A stretch of DNA of 33,874 bases from Oscillatoria sp. HE19RPO (GTDB lineage: Bacteria > Cyanobacteriota > Cyanobacteriia > Cyanobacteriales > Laspinemataceae), in NCBI RefSeq assembly GCF_024220515.1, contig NZ_JAMXOT010000046.1, forward strand, positions 1 to 33,874, written 5' to 3'. The translations under genes were made by a program, and so were the position numbers. Of the stretch, positions 24,737 to 33,823 are shown in pieces (the first letter of the stretch is position 1; each line of letters opens with the position of its first letter). The notes beneath the pieces are model-generated. The model saw nothing but the letters and a program-made list of their open reading frames with translations, was not told where the DNA came from and ran no database searches.

Positions 24737-26140
24737 TTATGTTTCGGGGTGCAATTTTTCAAGTTCGGGTTTGGACAGGGGAAGGTTAACGCTGACTGTA
24801 GTGCCGAGATTAAGCTGACTGTCTACCCGAATCCAACCGTGATGATTTTCCACGATCGCCTGGACGATCGCCAGTCCCAATCCGGACCCTGTAGAACCCC
24901 ATTCCGACGATTGTTCAGATTCATGACTCCGCGCCGGATCCACCCGATAAAAGCGCTCGAAAATATGAGGCACTGACTCGGGGGGAATGCCGATCCCGCT
25001 ATCTTTTACCGTAACTTGGACAGCGCCATTGGCATTCGGGCGATTGCTCACCCCGCTACATTCTAAGGTGATAGCAATTTGGCCCCCTTTCGCCGTGTAT
25101 TGCAATCCATTACTGACTAAATTCGTAAACAGTCGCGCCAGTTGGTCCCAATCTCCGGAGATGGTAAAATCCGGTCCCGATTCTGTTTCTATCTCCATCA
25201 GGGGGGACGGAGGGGGATTGCTGCTATCAGGGGGATCAATAATTTCTAACACTAATTCAATGCCTTTTTCGGCGGCGATCGCCTCTTGTTCCTCCATCAC
25301 TTCCATCAATAAGGCATCTATTGGCACGGGTTGTTTCCTCACTTTTACCATGCCGCTATCTTGTCGCGCTAAAAACAGCAAATCATCCACCAATCGTCCC
25401 ATGCGGCGCGTTAAGCGTTCCACTAATTGCAATTGCTGGCGATGGATGGGTGACTCTAATTCCGGGTCCGCAAGGGCCACTTGTACATTAGTTTGAATCG
25501 TGGCGATCGGATTTCTGAGTTCGTGGGAGGCATCGGAGGTAAACTGTTTAAGACGCTGGTATGATTCTCGGACAGGTTTCATGGCCAATCCTGACAGTAA
25601 CCAGGCGATCGCACTAATAGCAATTGCCATGAGGGAAGTGCCCAAACTTAAATCAATAATTAATTGGCGAATCGGTTTGGTGACTTCAAACCAGGGATGA
25701 CTGACTCGCAGATATCCCACCACTTGCCGTCCCATTTCCACGCGATCGGTAAATTGGCGCAGGAGTTGTCCCCCAGACAGTTGTACCGTTTCCCCATTCT
25801 TTTTCGGGTGAAGCGGAATTTCTAACGGTTCCCAGAGGGTAGACCACAATAATTCCCCAGTGGAACTAAACCATTCTAAATCGATATGGTCATCTTCGAC
25901 AGTTTTGGTATTGTTGCGGAAACTCGCGACCACATTTACGGTATATTGGCCGGTGTTGGGGTCTTCATCGATCGCCAGCGATCGTTCCACCACTTCCACA
26001 ACGTGCTTGAGGGTGTCATCAATGCGATCGATTAACGTACTCCGCACATACACATAAAATCCCGTAGCAAACACCAGCAGCAACACTGCGGTGAGTGCGG
26101 CATACCAAATCGCTAACCGTCGGCGCGTTGCTTGAAACAT
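24737..26140 (-). CDS. RppB-like two-component sensor histidine kinase
   Basis: A 467-residue classical sensor kinase. TM1 is about 11-32, a periplasmic sensing region runs to about 157, and TM2 is about 159-184. A short linker resembling HAMP leads to HisKA with H206 in SDASHELRNP. The HATPase (about 325-458) has NLVSNGLQY, DSGIGIPPESVPHIFERFYRVD and GSGLGLAIVQ. The layout and wording resemble cyanobacterial RppB/NrsS sensors, which pair with an OmpR-type regulator and respond to redox or nickel in Synechocystis. No regulator gene is adjacent, so the partner must lie elsewhere. An acidic and proline-rich insert (about 276-300) lies in the ATPase domain. It converges with the small CSCAIC gene. 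The ATG at 26140 is preceded by GAAATG-poor sequence, and no alternative start fits better. Confidence 0.9.
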   Translation of the reverse strand: MFQATRRRLAIWYAALTAVLLLVFATGFYVYVRSTLIDRIDDTLKHVVEVVERSLAIDEDPNTGQYTVNVVASFRNNTKTVEDDHIDLEWFSSTGELLWSTLWEPLEIPLHPKKNGETVQLSGGQLLRQFTDRVEMGRQVVGYLRVSHPWFEVTKPIRQLIIDLSLGTSLMAIAISAIAWLLSGLAMKPVRESYQRLKQFTSDASHELRNPIATIQTNVQVALADPELESPIHRQQLQLVERLTRRMGRLVDDLLFLARQDSGMVKVRKQPVPIDALLMEVMEEQEAIAAEKGIELVLEIIDPPDSSNPPPSPLMEIETESGPDFTISGDWDQLARLFTNLVSNGLQYTAKGGQIAITLECSGVSNRPNANGAVQVTVKDSGIGIPPESVPHIFERFYRVDPARSHESEQSSEWGSTGSGLGLAIVQAIVENHHGWIRVDSQLNLGTTVSVNLPLSKPELEKLHPET

Positions 26141-26338
26141 TTCTCGGATAGTTCTGGAGGTTTATTATCATTGTAGAGTGAAATTCCAATAGGGAGGTAC
26201 GGAGATTTGGTATTCAGTATGGGAGAATTGAGGGGAGAGGAAGGAGGCTATCGGGCCTAAATCAAGGGGTTAACCATCAAGATTAATCGGCCCGAATTTT
26301 CTTAAACTCCTGCAACTCTTTACCAAAGCATAAAAAAA

Positions 26339-26395
26339 TTACAAGAACCCGATGAATGTGGTAAAATTTGACAAATGTACAAGTGATCTTAAACA
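26339..26395 (+). promoter_or_regulatory. candidate promoter of the ATPase-TOPRIM pair
   Basis: A TG-extended -10-like TAAAAT (26362-26367) lies 17 bp after TTACAA (26339-26344). Just downstream, a perfect -35-like TTGACA (26368-26373) is followed by the weaker TAAACA (26390-26395). Either could serve; the surrounding 80 bp are AT-rich. Confidence 0.3.
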
Positions 26396-26416
26396 TGACC
26401 CAATAACCAACCTATT

Positions 26417-27562
26417 ATGAATAGTTTTGAAAAAATTGACATTTATGGATTCCGCCGCTTACGCTCGGTGCAAGTTGAGATGAGACCTTTAACAGTCATC
26501 ATCGGGGCCAACGGAGTCGGAAAAACGTCTTTTTTGGAAATGTTCTCCCTTTTATCAGAATCTGCAAAAGGTGAGTTACAGTCAAAAATTTCGGAATTTG
26601 GGGGCCTGGGTGATATATTGACGCGAGACCAGGCTGATAATTTGCGCGTGGTTGGGTCAGTTTTTTTAGAAAAATATGGACAGTTTAACTATTTTTTAAA
26701 ATTAGACATTAAGGGCCAACAATTCTATGAAATAGAACAGGAGGTTCTGAAGAAAACGCCTCTTTTATTTACTTACATAAACTCTAGCGGTTTAGATATT
26801 CAATATTTTGCTAATAATAATCAGGTTCCGGTCCGTCCCAACTGGGAACATAATCCGTTAGAAACCTCGCTTTCGCAAGTTCCTAAAATGTACCCAGAAG
26901 CGGAAGCTGTACGGAAGCAATTCGCCTCATGTAGCTTTTATCGAGCTTGGGAATTGAATTTATCTCCTACCAGTCCAATCCGGTTACCGCAAGCGATGCG
27001 TCCCGCCACCTTACCCGGAAATCGGGGGGAAAATTTAGTCTCTTGCCTTTATAATTTACGGGAAACAGAACCGGATCGATTTGAACTGATAACCGATACT
27101 TTATCTGCTGCCTTTCCTAGTTTTGAACGCTTGAGTTTTCCCCCAGTAGCAGCAGGCACATTGGCCTTGACTTGGAAGGATAAAAATTTTTCACACCCCC
27201 TTTATATGCATCAGCTTTCCGAGGGAACGGTGCGTTTTTTGTGGTTAGTCACCCTGCTGCAAAGTCCGAATTTAACTGCTGTAACGCTTATTGATGAACC
27301 GGAAGTCAGCTTGCATCCGGAATTGTTGCGATTGCTAGTGGATGTCATGCGAGAAGCATCGAAGCGAACGCAGCTAATTGTTGCTACCCATTCCGATCGC
27401 CTAATCCGCTTTTTGCAACCGGCAGAAGTGCTGGTATGCGATGCGGATGAAGAGGGCTTTACGACGATGACTTGGGCCGATTCTCTGGATTTAGAGAACT
27501 GGTTGGAAGAGTATAGTTTAGATGAACTGTGGGCGATGAATATCATCGGAGGGCGATCGTGA
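26417..27562 (+). CDS. AAA (ABC-type) ATPase, partner of the DUF4276 protein
   Basis: A 381-residue ATPase of the AAA_21/OLD-like, RecF-type class. Walker A is GANGVGKT (30-37), a signature-like LSEGT lies at 268-272, Walker B is VTLIDEPEVSLHP (289-301; D293, E294) and the H-loop is ATHSD (H325). The middle (about 90-240) is a family-specific lid or arm region. The tail SLDELWAMNIIGG matches a motif I associate with ATPases paired with DUF4276 proteins. The stop codon overlaps the GTG start of the next gene (GTGA), so the two are translationally coupled. Such ATPase-TOPRIM pairs (OLD, PARIS) sense phage or other invaders and control an effector nuclease; a defence role here is inferred. Confidence 0.9.
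   Translation: MNSFEKIDIYGFRRLRSVQVEMRPLTVIIGANGVGKTSFLEMFSLLSESAKGELQSKISEFGGLGDILTRDQADNLRVVGSVFLEKYGQFNYFLKLDIKGQQFYEIEQEVLKKTPLLFTYINSSGLDIQYFANNNQVPVRPNWEHNPLETSLSQVPKMYPEAEAVRKQFASCSFYRAWELNLSPTSPIRLPQAMRPATLPGNRGENLVSCLYNLRETEPDRFELITDTLSAAFPSFERLSFPPVAAGTLALTWKDKNFSHPLYMHQLSEGTVRFLWLVTLLQSPNLTAVTLIDEPEVSLHPELLRLLVDVMREASKRTQLIVATHSDRLIRFLQPAEVLVCDADEEGFTTMTWADSLDLENWLEEYSLDELWAMNIIGGRS
27548..27553 (+). promoter_or_regulatory. Shine-Dalgarno that fixes the DUF4276 start
   Basis: GGAGGG lies five bases before GTG 27559, inside the end of the ATPase gene. It makes the 4-bp-overlap GTG a better start than the in-frame ATG at 27529. Confidence 0.75.
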
Positions 27563-28167
27563 AAATTGCTATTTTAGTTGAAGGGGCAACTGAAAAAGCC
27601 TTGATGCCGAGTTTGCGCCGCATTCTGAATTCCCGCTTACCCAGAAAAATGCCTAGATTAAAGCCAATCCCTTATCATGGACGGATTCCGAAAGGAGACA
27701 AACTCAAAAGTGACGTGGAAAAGCTCCTCAGTGGCAAGGATGCTTATGATGCAGTGATTGCTTTAACCGACGTTTATACCGGAACTAATGATTTTAAAAA
27801 TGCAGCCGATGCCAAACAGAAAATGAGAGAATGGGTGGGAAACAATCCCAACTTTTATCCCCACGCTGCACAACATGATTTTGAGGCATGGCTGTTACCG
27901 TTTTGGCCGACCATTCAAAAGTTAGCCAAGCATAATAAATCGGTTCCTAGCGGCAATCCGGAGAAGGTCAATCATCAAAAACCGCCCTCGAAACATATTC
28001 AAGAAATTTTTGAACAAGGCAAAGCCCCCAGAAGTTATAGCAAAACTCGCGATGGTTTAAAGATTTTAGAAGAAAACGATTTGATGGAGTCTATCCAGGT
28101 TTGTTCTGAGTTCAAGGCTTTTATTAATACAATTTTGTTGTTATGTGGCGGTGAAGAAATTCTGTAA
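27559..28167 (+). CDS. DUF4276 family protein, TOPRIM-like putative nuclease
   Basis: A 202-residue soluble protein. It begins with the TOPRIM-like beta strand and acidic residue KIAILVEGATEKAL (E8, E12), continues to VIALTDVYTGTNDF (D71, corresponding to the DxD region) and has HDFEAWLLPFW (E109), the characteristic DUF4276 (H)(D/E)FEALL block. TOPRIM folds use these acidic residues to bind Mg2+ and cleave nucleic acid in OLD-like nucleases. Activity here is not shown. GTG 27559 is chosen because of its strong ribosome site and the GTGA overlap with the ATPase gene; ATG 27529 would add ten residues. The frame stays open for about 100 codons beyond the stop, probably by chance. Confidence 0.88.
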   Translation: MKIAILVEGATEKALMPSLRRILNSRLPRKMPRLKPIPYHGRIPKGDKLKSDVEKLLSGKDAYDAVIALTDVYTGTNDFKNAADAKQKMREWVGNNPNFYPHAAQHDFEAWLLPFWPTIQKLAKHNKSVPSGNPEKVNHQKPPSKHIQEIFEQGKAPRSYSKTRDGLKILEENDLMESIQVCSEFKAFINTILLLCGGEEIL

Positions 28168-28304
28168 AGTGTAATTAGTTTATGGGACTCGCCCCTGGAT
28201 GCGGATATTTTATACTCACTGGAAGAACAACAGAGACAATTAGGATGGATAATCAACCCACAGGTTTTCCTCCTGGGGTTGATGTCACTTAGGAGTTGGG
28301 ATGA

Positions 28305-30476
28305 CTATACCGATGCAGGGATTGCCCAAGGTTGCCAAGGTTTTTGCTGGACGGAAATGGTGCCACTGCGGACTGAGGCATCCCAGCAAGTGCGATCGCC
28401 TTCGCGCCAAAACCGTAAGTCTATGGAGGAATCCCCCACCTCTAAATCGCACAGGGTTAAATCCGGTAACCAATCGGGCAAATAGGGATCAACATATAAG
28501 CAACCGTGGGGTGCATCCGCTTGTAATCCTAATAGCGCCTGGATCAGGTGGAAGACGGAACCAGCAGCCCAAGCTTGGGGGATATTGGCGTCAATATAGG
28601 GGACGGGAAATGCTCCCTTCTGGCGCTTGGTCCCGGCATAAACTTCCGGAATCCGATAGCAGGCGAAATGGCTGGCTGTCTCGAAAATATCCGCTGCTAC
28701 ACCCGCAACGGCTTCATGAAAGCCATAGCGTTTGAATCCGAGGGCAATGATGCCGTTATCATGGGGCCAGACGGACCCGAGATGATAGGAAAAGGGGTTA
28801 AAAGAGGGATGATCCGAGGACAAGGTGCGAATCCCCCAACCACTGGACATATCCGGTTCTAGCAGCCGTTTAACCACCCGTTGGGCGCGTTCCGGGCTGA
28901 CGATGCCACTCCAGAGGCAATGACCCGGATTTGAGGTAATTGAACGGACCGGCTGTTTATCCGGATCTAGGGTTAAGGCATAAAATCCCAAGTCTTCACA
29001 CCAAAAGCGGTCCTCAAATTGCAGGCGCAGTTTTTCGGCTTTGCCTTGTAATTCGGTGGCGCTATCCTTCTCACCGAGTGCCTCAAAGACTTCCGCCATC
29101 CGCATCCAGGCATCAAAGACATAGCCTTGGAGTTCGCACAGGGCTTTTGGGGATTTGACTTGAGTGCCATCGGGATAGATAATAGACTCTCCGGAGTCTT
29201 TCCAGCATTGGTTTTCGATGCCTTTTTTTGAACGCATTTGATACTCTTGGAAGCCATCCCCATCGAGGTCCCCGTAGCGATCGATCCAGTCCAAACAGCG
29301 GAGGGCGACCTCTCGGTAATCTTTTAAGAGAGAGTCATCTCCGAGCCATTTCCAAGTTTCATGGAGGACAATTGTATAAAGGGGAGTGGTATCTGCTGCC
29401 CCGTAATAAGGCGATCGCGGACTTTTTTTCAAGTAAACCAACTCCCCATGACGCAGTTCATGGAGGATTTTCCCCGGTTCTGCATCCTGCCAATCACTAT
29501 GTTCCTTGGCTTGAAACTGTCCTAATTTCTGCAATGCACCTCGGGCAAACCCGGGATGAATAATTTCATTTTGTAAGCTGGCGGTTAAGCTATCACGACC
29601 AAATAGCGCCACATATTTGGGAACTCCGGCTGCGGGTAACCACACATCCGGGGCCAAATCGTAATCATACAGACGCATTGCACTCATGTCTTCGAGACTC
29701 TGGCGGTATAGTCGCTTGACATCCTCGTTCGAGGTGGCGATCGTGGTGCAGACATCCTGCCACTGCCGCTGCAACTGTTGCAGTTCGGTATTCACATCGG
29801 ATTTGATTGCTTCGTGATAGCACAAGGCGATCGGTTCGTGGCAGTGTTCATTATCAATCAGGATGTAGCAGCAGCAGGCGTGCCAACTTGCACCCGCTTC
29901 TAATTCAATCTCAAAGGTGACTCGACCATTGGCATAATGCGGGGGTGATGTCAGGTGATTCCAATGGGCGATCGTGCTTCGATAAAACTCCCCATTGTTA
30001 TAAGTATTACGAAGTTTATATTCTTTCTTATCCCACTCGGTTTCAATTTGCCCCCGGCGCACAAATTCCCCGGATTCCACTTCAAAAATATCTGCAAAAT
30101 CTGAACTGATATCCAAATCTAAATGGAAATTGACCGATTCAAGGCTATGATTCGTAATATCTAGGTCTTCATGAATCCCCTGTTCTACAGTCCGCGCGAT
30201 GGTTAAGGATAGCGCGCCTTTCGGAATTTTTCCGTTTTGGCTAGAGATGCTGGGATTGGTTAAATAGATTTGGCTGGCATAATAGCGCGTCACTGACGAA
30301 GTGAGGCGAACCCAGGGCATATTATCGATATAACAAGCATAATGGCTTAAAAAGCGGGTATCATCAGCAAAAATTCCTTGGAACTGGTCACATTGAATCT
30401 GTCCATCCAGTTCAGATACCATAAAAATGCTGCCATGATTAATGGTTAAAAAGGGAGGTTCTACTGTGATTTTCAT
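28305..30476 (-). CDS. amylo-alpha-1,6-glucosidase / glycogen debranching-like enzyme
   Basis: A 723-residue protein. Residues about 15-210 match the beta-sandwich N-terminal domain of bacterial debranching-like proteins (GDE_N_bis): ADDTRFLSHY is its typical opening. The rest (about 240-690) is an (alpha/alpha)6-barrel with YVALFGRDSLTASLQ, GDLDGDGFQEYQ, QCWKDSGESI, WGIRTLSSDHP, NPFSYHLGSVWPHDNGIIALG and a late PQAWAAGSVF. Such enzymes hydrolyse alpha-linked glucans or related oligosaccharides; the exact substrate (glycogen branch points, sucrose-like or other glycosides) cannot be decided. There is no signal peptide, so it is cytoplasmic, consistent with glycogen turnover. It converges with the DUF4276 gene (137-bp gap). 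The ATG at 30476 lacks a strong Shine-Dalgarno. Confidence 0.9.
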   Translation of the reverse strand: MKITVEPPFLTINHGSIFMVSELDGQIQCDQFQGIFADDTRFLSHYACYIDNMPWVRLTSSVTRYYASQIYLTNPSISSQNGKIPKGALSLTIARTVEQGIHEDLDITNHSLESVNFHLDLDISSDFADIFEVESGEFVRRGQIETEWDKKEYKLRNTYNNGEFYRSTIAHWNHLTSPPHYANGRVTFEIELEAGASWHACCCYILIDNEHCHEPIALCYHEAIKSDVNTELQQLQRQWQDVCTTIATSNEDVKRLYRQSLEDMSAMRLYDYDLAPDVWLPAAGVPKYVALFGRDSLTASLQNEIIHPGFARGALQKLGQFQAKEHSDWQDAEPGKILHELRHGELVYLKKSPRSPYYGAADTTPLYTIVLHETWKWLGDDSLLKDYREVALRCLDWIDRYGDLDGDGFQEYQMRSKKGIENQCWKDSGESIIYPDGTQVKSPKALCELQGYVFDAWMRMAEVFEALGEKDSATELQGKAEKLRLQFEDRFWCEDLGFYALTLDPDKQPVRSITSNPGHCLWSGIVSPERAQRVVKRLLEPDMSSGWGIRTLSSDHPSFNPFSYHLGSVWPHDNGIIALGFKRYGFHEAVAGVAADIFETASHFACYRIPEVYAGTKRQKGAFPVPYIDANIPQAWAAGSVFHLIQALLGLQADAPHGCLYVDPYLPDWLPDLTLCDLEVGDSSIDLRFWREGDRTCWDASVRSGTISVQQKPWQPWAIPASV

Positions 30477-30549
30477 GTTAATTTTGATTTTGATAGAAAA
30501 TTATTTGCTCGAAAAAATTATATTATGGGTGTTTTGCATCTAAATCAAG

Positions 30550-30660
30550 TGGACATTTTGGGGAGGAGTGGGAGCATCTTCCTCCCTACGACTACAGCCA
30601 GGGAGCAAGATGCTCCCACTCCTTCATCCGAGGGTTAAAATGATTTAGACTTGCTCTATC
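30550..30660. repeat. dispersed palindromic repeat, family A, copy 4
   Basis: CATTTTGGGGA leads into a long inverted repeat (30565-30586 against 30601-30622; arm GGGAGCAAGATGCTCCCACT), with one arm carrying a C for G change in CTTCCTCCC. The tail ATGATTTAGACTTGCTCTAT resembles copies 1 and 3. It lies between sodA and the debranching-like gene. Confidence 0.85.
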
Positions 30661-30693
30661 AGAACATCCTTTCCACCGGCTCAGATTTAGGGA

Positions 30694-31458
30694 TTAACTC
30701 GCTTGAGAAGCTAGTTCAAAGCGGCGGTTAACTTCTTCCCAATTGACGACATTCCACCAACTGTTCAAATATTCGCCCCGCTTATTTTGGTAGTTCAAGT
30801 AATAGGCGTGTTCCCAGACATCATTGCCCATGATGGGATATTGTCCATCCATGAGGGGACTATCTTGATTCGGGGTACTGGTAATTTCAAGTTGTCCTTG
30901 ATCATTGCGAACTAACCAAACCCAACCACTGCCAAATTGACTGCTTCCTGCTTGATTAAATTGCTCTTTGAAGGTCTCAAAATTGCCAAAAGTTTCGTTA
31001 ATGGCTTGAGCGATCGCCCCGGTGGGTTCTCCCCCGCCATTGGGACTCATGATTGCCCAAAACATGGAATGATTGACATGACCTCCGCCATTATTTCTGA
31101 CGGTTGTGCGGATATTTTCTGGCACCTGGTTTAAATTGCGAATTAATGCCTCAACGCTTGGGTTGCGGAGATTGGCATTATTTTCTAATGCCTTGTTTAA
31201 ATTACTAACATAGCTGGCATGATGCCGATCGTGATGTAACTCCATCGTTTGAGCATCAATATGAGGTTCTAGGGCATTATAGGGGTAAGGCAAGGGGGGT
31301 AATTCAGCGGGAGAAGCACTGAGTTCATTTCCGGGAGTGGGGGTTGCTGGTGTTTGAGACAGGTTGTTTGGACCCATTCCCTGACAAGCAATCAGCAGGA
31401 ATACCGCCATCAATCCGGCAAAAACTGAACTGAACCGCCATTTTTTTGGGTTAATCAT
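30694..31458 (-). CDS. sodA: lipoprotein Mn-type superoxide dismutase
   Basis: A 254-residue Fe/Mn superoxide dismutase, which converts superoxide to oxygen and hydrogen peroxide. Residues 1-25 form a lipoprotein signal with lipobox LIAC (C25), so the enzyme is membrane-anchored, facing the periplasm or thylakoid lumen. A Pro/Thr-rich linker follows, then the SOD fold: [28 protein letters not shown] and [11 protein letters not shown] supply the three His and the Asp metal ligands. GGHVNHS..W and the NQDSPL position favour Mn over Fe. It lies 34 bp after the sugar dehydrogenase gene on the same strand and is probably co-transcribed with it. Membrane-bound MnSOD is known from filamentous cyanobacteria. 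Confidence 0.95.
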   Translation of the reverse strand: MINPKKWRFSSVFAGLMAVFLLIACQGMGPNNLSQTPATPTPGNELSASPAELPPLPYPYNALEPHIDAQTMELHHDRHHASYVSNLNKALENNANLRNPSVEALIRNLNQVPENIRTTVRNNGGGHVNHSMFWAIMSPNGGGEPTGAIAQAINETFGNFETFKEQFNQAGSSQFGSGWVWLVRNDQGQLEITSTPNQDSPLMDGQYPIMGNDVWEHAYYLNYQNKRGEYLNSWWNVVNWEEVNRRFELASQAS

Positions 31459-31492
31459 GGTTAAATCTCCAATGGGTGAATCTAATTAAAAT

Positions 31493-32725
31493 TTAGCGAG
31501 TGATGCGAAGAATTTTATCACCATCCGGGGGACAAGCGCCACGACCATCACAATTGCTGGTGGTGAGATAAAGCTCACCATCAGGTCCGATAATCGCCTC
31601 TCGCAGTCGTCCATACTCCCCTTCCAAATAGACTTCATACTGTTGCACTTGTTGGGGAGATTGCGGGTCAAAAACCACGCGCTGCAAATGTTTCGATCGC
31701 AGAGAAGCAATCATTAAATCTCCTTGCCATTCCGGAATCGCTGTCCCTGTATAAATCGCCGCACCTCCCGGGGGTAACGCCTCTCGCCAGACGATAGAAG
31801 GGGTAACTAATCCCGCCTCCGATTCACAGCGATAAATCGTCGGCCATCCGAGATTATCCCCCCCTTGTGCCACACTCAGTTTATCATGGCCTCGTCTGCC
31901 TAATTCCCCACTGGGTCCATGATCGGTGACTTGCAAGGTGGACTCATTCACCCAATCAAACCCTTGAGTATTGCGAATGCCCAGAATATACACAGGATTC
32001 CCCGGAAATGGATTATCTGGGGGAACATCGCCCTCGGGGGTGACCCGGAGAATTTTACCGGCGAGACTGCTGACATCTTGGGATAAGTCCGGTTCGCGGG
32101 CATCTCCTGTACCAATATACAGCATTCCATCGGGTCCAAAGCGAATCCGTCCGCCATTGTGGAATTGGGCGACGGGAATATCATCCAAAATAATGCGATC
32201 GCGAGTCGCACTTAACCCATCTGGGGCAAGTTGCCATCGTTCCACCCGATTAACGGATGAGCCATTTGTATCGGCAGTATAATAAATATAGAAAAATCGA
32301 TTACTGGCAAAATCCGGATGCATGGCAATTCCCAGCAGTCCACCCTCACCCCTGGCCGTCACATTAATTGTAGCAACTGCTTCGGGCCGCAGTTGACCAT
32401 TTTGGACCAATCGCACCCGTCCGGGTCGTTCCGTGACCAGCATATCCCCATTGGGCAAAAACCCAATGCCCCAGGGAACATCCAGTCCAGTCACGACCTC
32501 TTCTACCCGAACATTGACTTGCCCTTGAGGACCATAACCATTTTCTACCAAGATGCAACCGGCCTCACCATCAGGGGTACTCACCCCTTGGGCCAGTTCC
32601 TGGGGCCGATTTCCTTGTCCAGTGGTGCTACTTTCCAGAAATGTGCCGGTGGGGGCGGTACAACTGGCCACCCCGATCAGACTCACGATGGGTATGAGGG
32701 TGAGAATATGGGTTAACTTCATCAT
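31493..32725 (-). CDS. lipoprotein PQQ-type sugar dehydrogenase (GSDH/YliI family)
   Basis: A 410-residue protein starting MMKL, with a lipoprotein signal and lipobox VASC at about residues 19-22. The six-bladed beta-propeller of the soluble aldose (glucose/sorbosone) dehydrogenase family follows: PWGIGFLPNGDMLVTERPGRVR, EGGLLGIAMHPDF, FHNGGRIRFGPDGMLYIGTGD, NTQGFDW, TDHGPSGELGR and the closing GPDGELYLTTSNCDGRG. E. coli YliI oxidises aldoses with PQQ. Most cyanobacteria are not known to make PQQ, so activity may depend on external cofactor or differ. The frame is open for 140 further codons upstream to 33145, but those residues show no homology-like pattern and would bury the signal peptide, so ATG 32725 is chosen. 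It is followed after 34 bp by sodA. Confidence 0.9.
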   Translation of the reverse strand: MMKLTHILTLIPIVSLIGVASCTAPTGTFLESSTTGQGNRPQELAQGVSTPDGEAGCILVENGYGPQGQVNVRVEEVVTGLDVPWGIGFLPNGDMLVTERPGRVRLVQNGQLRPEAVATINVTARGEGGLLGIAMHPDFASNRFFYIYYTADTNGSSVNRVERWQLAPDGLSATRDRIILDDIPVAQFHNGGRIRFGPDGMLYIGTGDAREPDLSQDVSSLAGKILRVTPEGDVPPDNPFPGNPVYILGIRNTQGFDWVNESTLQVTDHGPSGELGRRGHDKLSVAQGGDNLGWPTIYRCESEAGLVTPSIVWREALPPGGAAIYTGTAIPEWQGDLMIASLRSKHLQRVVFDPQSPQQVQQYEVYLEGEYGRLREAIIGPDGELYLTTSNCDGRGACPPDGDKILRITR

Positions 32726-33279
32726 CAACTCTAAAACCTCAGTGATTGGATTCTCCCGATTTAAGCGGGTAGATCGACCCCTTAATGTCAGAAATGTCAG
32801 AGTGTAAACCTCAAGAACTGCCCGGATTCTATTATAACGGGTATGGCTATTTGGGCATACAAATTCCACGCTATAATAAGGACGTGACAACTGACATCTG
32901 TCTTGGGGAAGAGTCGCCCCGGATGCCAGACTCAGATAGGTGATGGGAAATCGGAGATGAATGGATAATGAGGATCGTACCTTTACTCTAGCCGATCGCC
33001 GTGATTCCCTTTGATTGATAGGAACGATCGCCTGGAGAAACTCCTCTACAACTCTTGGATAAATGATAGAAACGCCCCCTCTGTTTTCATAGAAAGACTG
33101 CCGATCCGGGATTAACCGGGGGTTTCTGTAATAGACCTCTTGCAAACTAATTTTATGCTCTAATAAAAACTTTTGCTTAATTTTAGGGAATGGCCGGGTA
33201 TAGTTAATTCTCAGGACCTTTTGCTAAAAAACGTATAAAATGCTAAAAAGGTATTTTGCAGTTTTACAATAAATTAATC
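32726..33279. other. intergenic region before the transposase remnant
   Basis: No gene is supported. It should hold the promoter of the sugar dehydrogenase-sodA unit. TGCTAAAAA occurs twice (33222-33230 and 33241-33249), and GGACCTTTTGCTAAAAAACG near 33214 could be the left end of the insertion sequence. The open frame extending upstream from the dehydrogenase (to 33145) crosses this region. Confidence 0.5.
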
Positions 33280-33732
33280 ATGAACAATCTATTTTATCTG
33301 AATTTGAAACCCGAGCAATTTAAACGGAGATTTGGTGTCCAAATTCAAACCTTTAAAGAAATGGTGAAAAGTATAGAGCAATACCGTTTAGCCAATCCGA
33401 AAGATAAACGAGGACGTCGAAGCACATTGACTCTTGAAGAACAAGTTTTAGTAGCATTAGAATATTGGCGAGAATATCGAACCTATTTCCATATCGGCAC
33501 AAATTGGAGAGTCTCGGAATCAACAGTGTGCCGAATTGTCACTAATATCGAATCCACTTTGATGAAAATTGGAAAGTTGAGGATTCCTGGCAAGAAAGCC
33601 TTGCTTAAAGGTTTTGGGCATCCAGAAATTGTCGTAATGGATGTCACAGAAACAGCAATTGAACGGCAAAAAAAACAGAAGAAATACTTTTCAGGAAAGA
33701 AAAAATACCACAGTCTAAAAATGCAGGTGGTC

Positions 33733-33757
33733 ATTAAGGGAACTCCAAAAAATAAAA
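33733..33757. repeat. GGAGTTCCC motif, copy 3 (reverse orientation)
   Basis: The reverse complement gives TTTTATTTTTTGGAGTTCCC followed by TTAAT. It matches 17901-17921 over 21 bp and 22344-22363 over 20 bp, and marks the point where the transposase reading departs from its family. Confidence 0.8.
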
Positions 33758-33767
33758 CCTTCAAAAA

Positions 33768-33823
33768 ACCCGCAGGCTCAAGCCTGGAGGCTCACAGGAC
33801 AAAGCGGTGCCTGCGCGGGCTAA
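33768..33823. repeat. dispersed hairpin repeat, family B, copy 2
   Basis: AGGCTCAAGCCT (small stem), a GGAGGCTCACAGG linker and GCCTGCGCGGGCT share order and wording with the copy at 15987-16042. The first stem differs at paired positions (ACCCT/AGGGT there, AGGCT/AGCCT here) but still pairs. Confidence 0.75.

Noticed and set aside
28168-28485. About 100 open codons in frame after the DUF4276 stop
   Set aside because: It mostly overlaps the debranching-like gene on the other strand and has no ribosome site of its own. Part of it (LWDSPLDADILYSLEEQQ) looks protein-like, but I cannot support a gene.
32726-33145. 140-codon upstream extension of the sugar dehydrogenase
   Set aside because: It would bury the lipoprotein signal inside the protein, and the residues show no domain-like pattern. 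ATG 32725 fits better.
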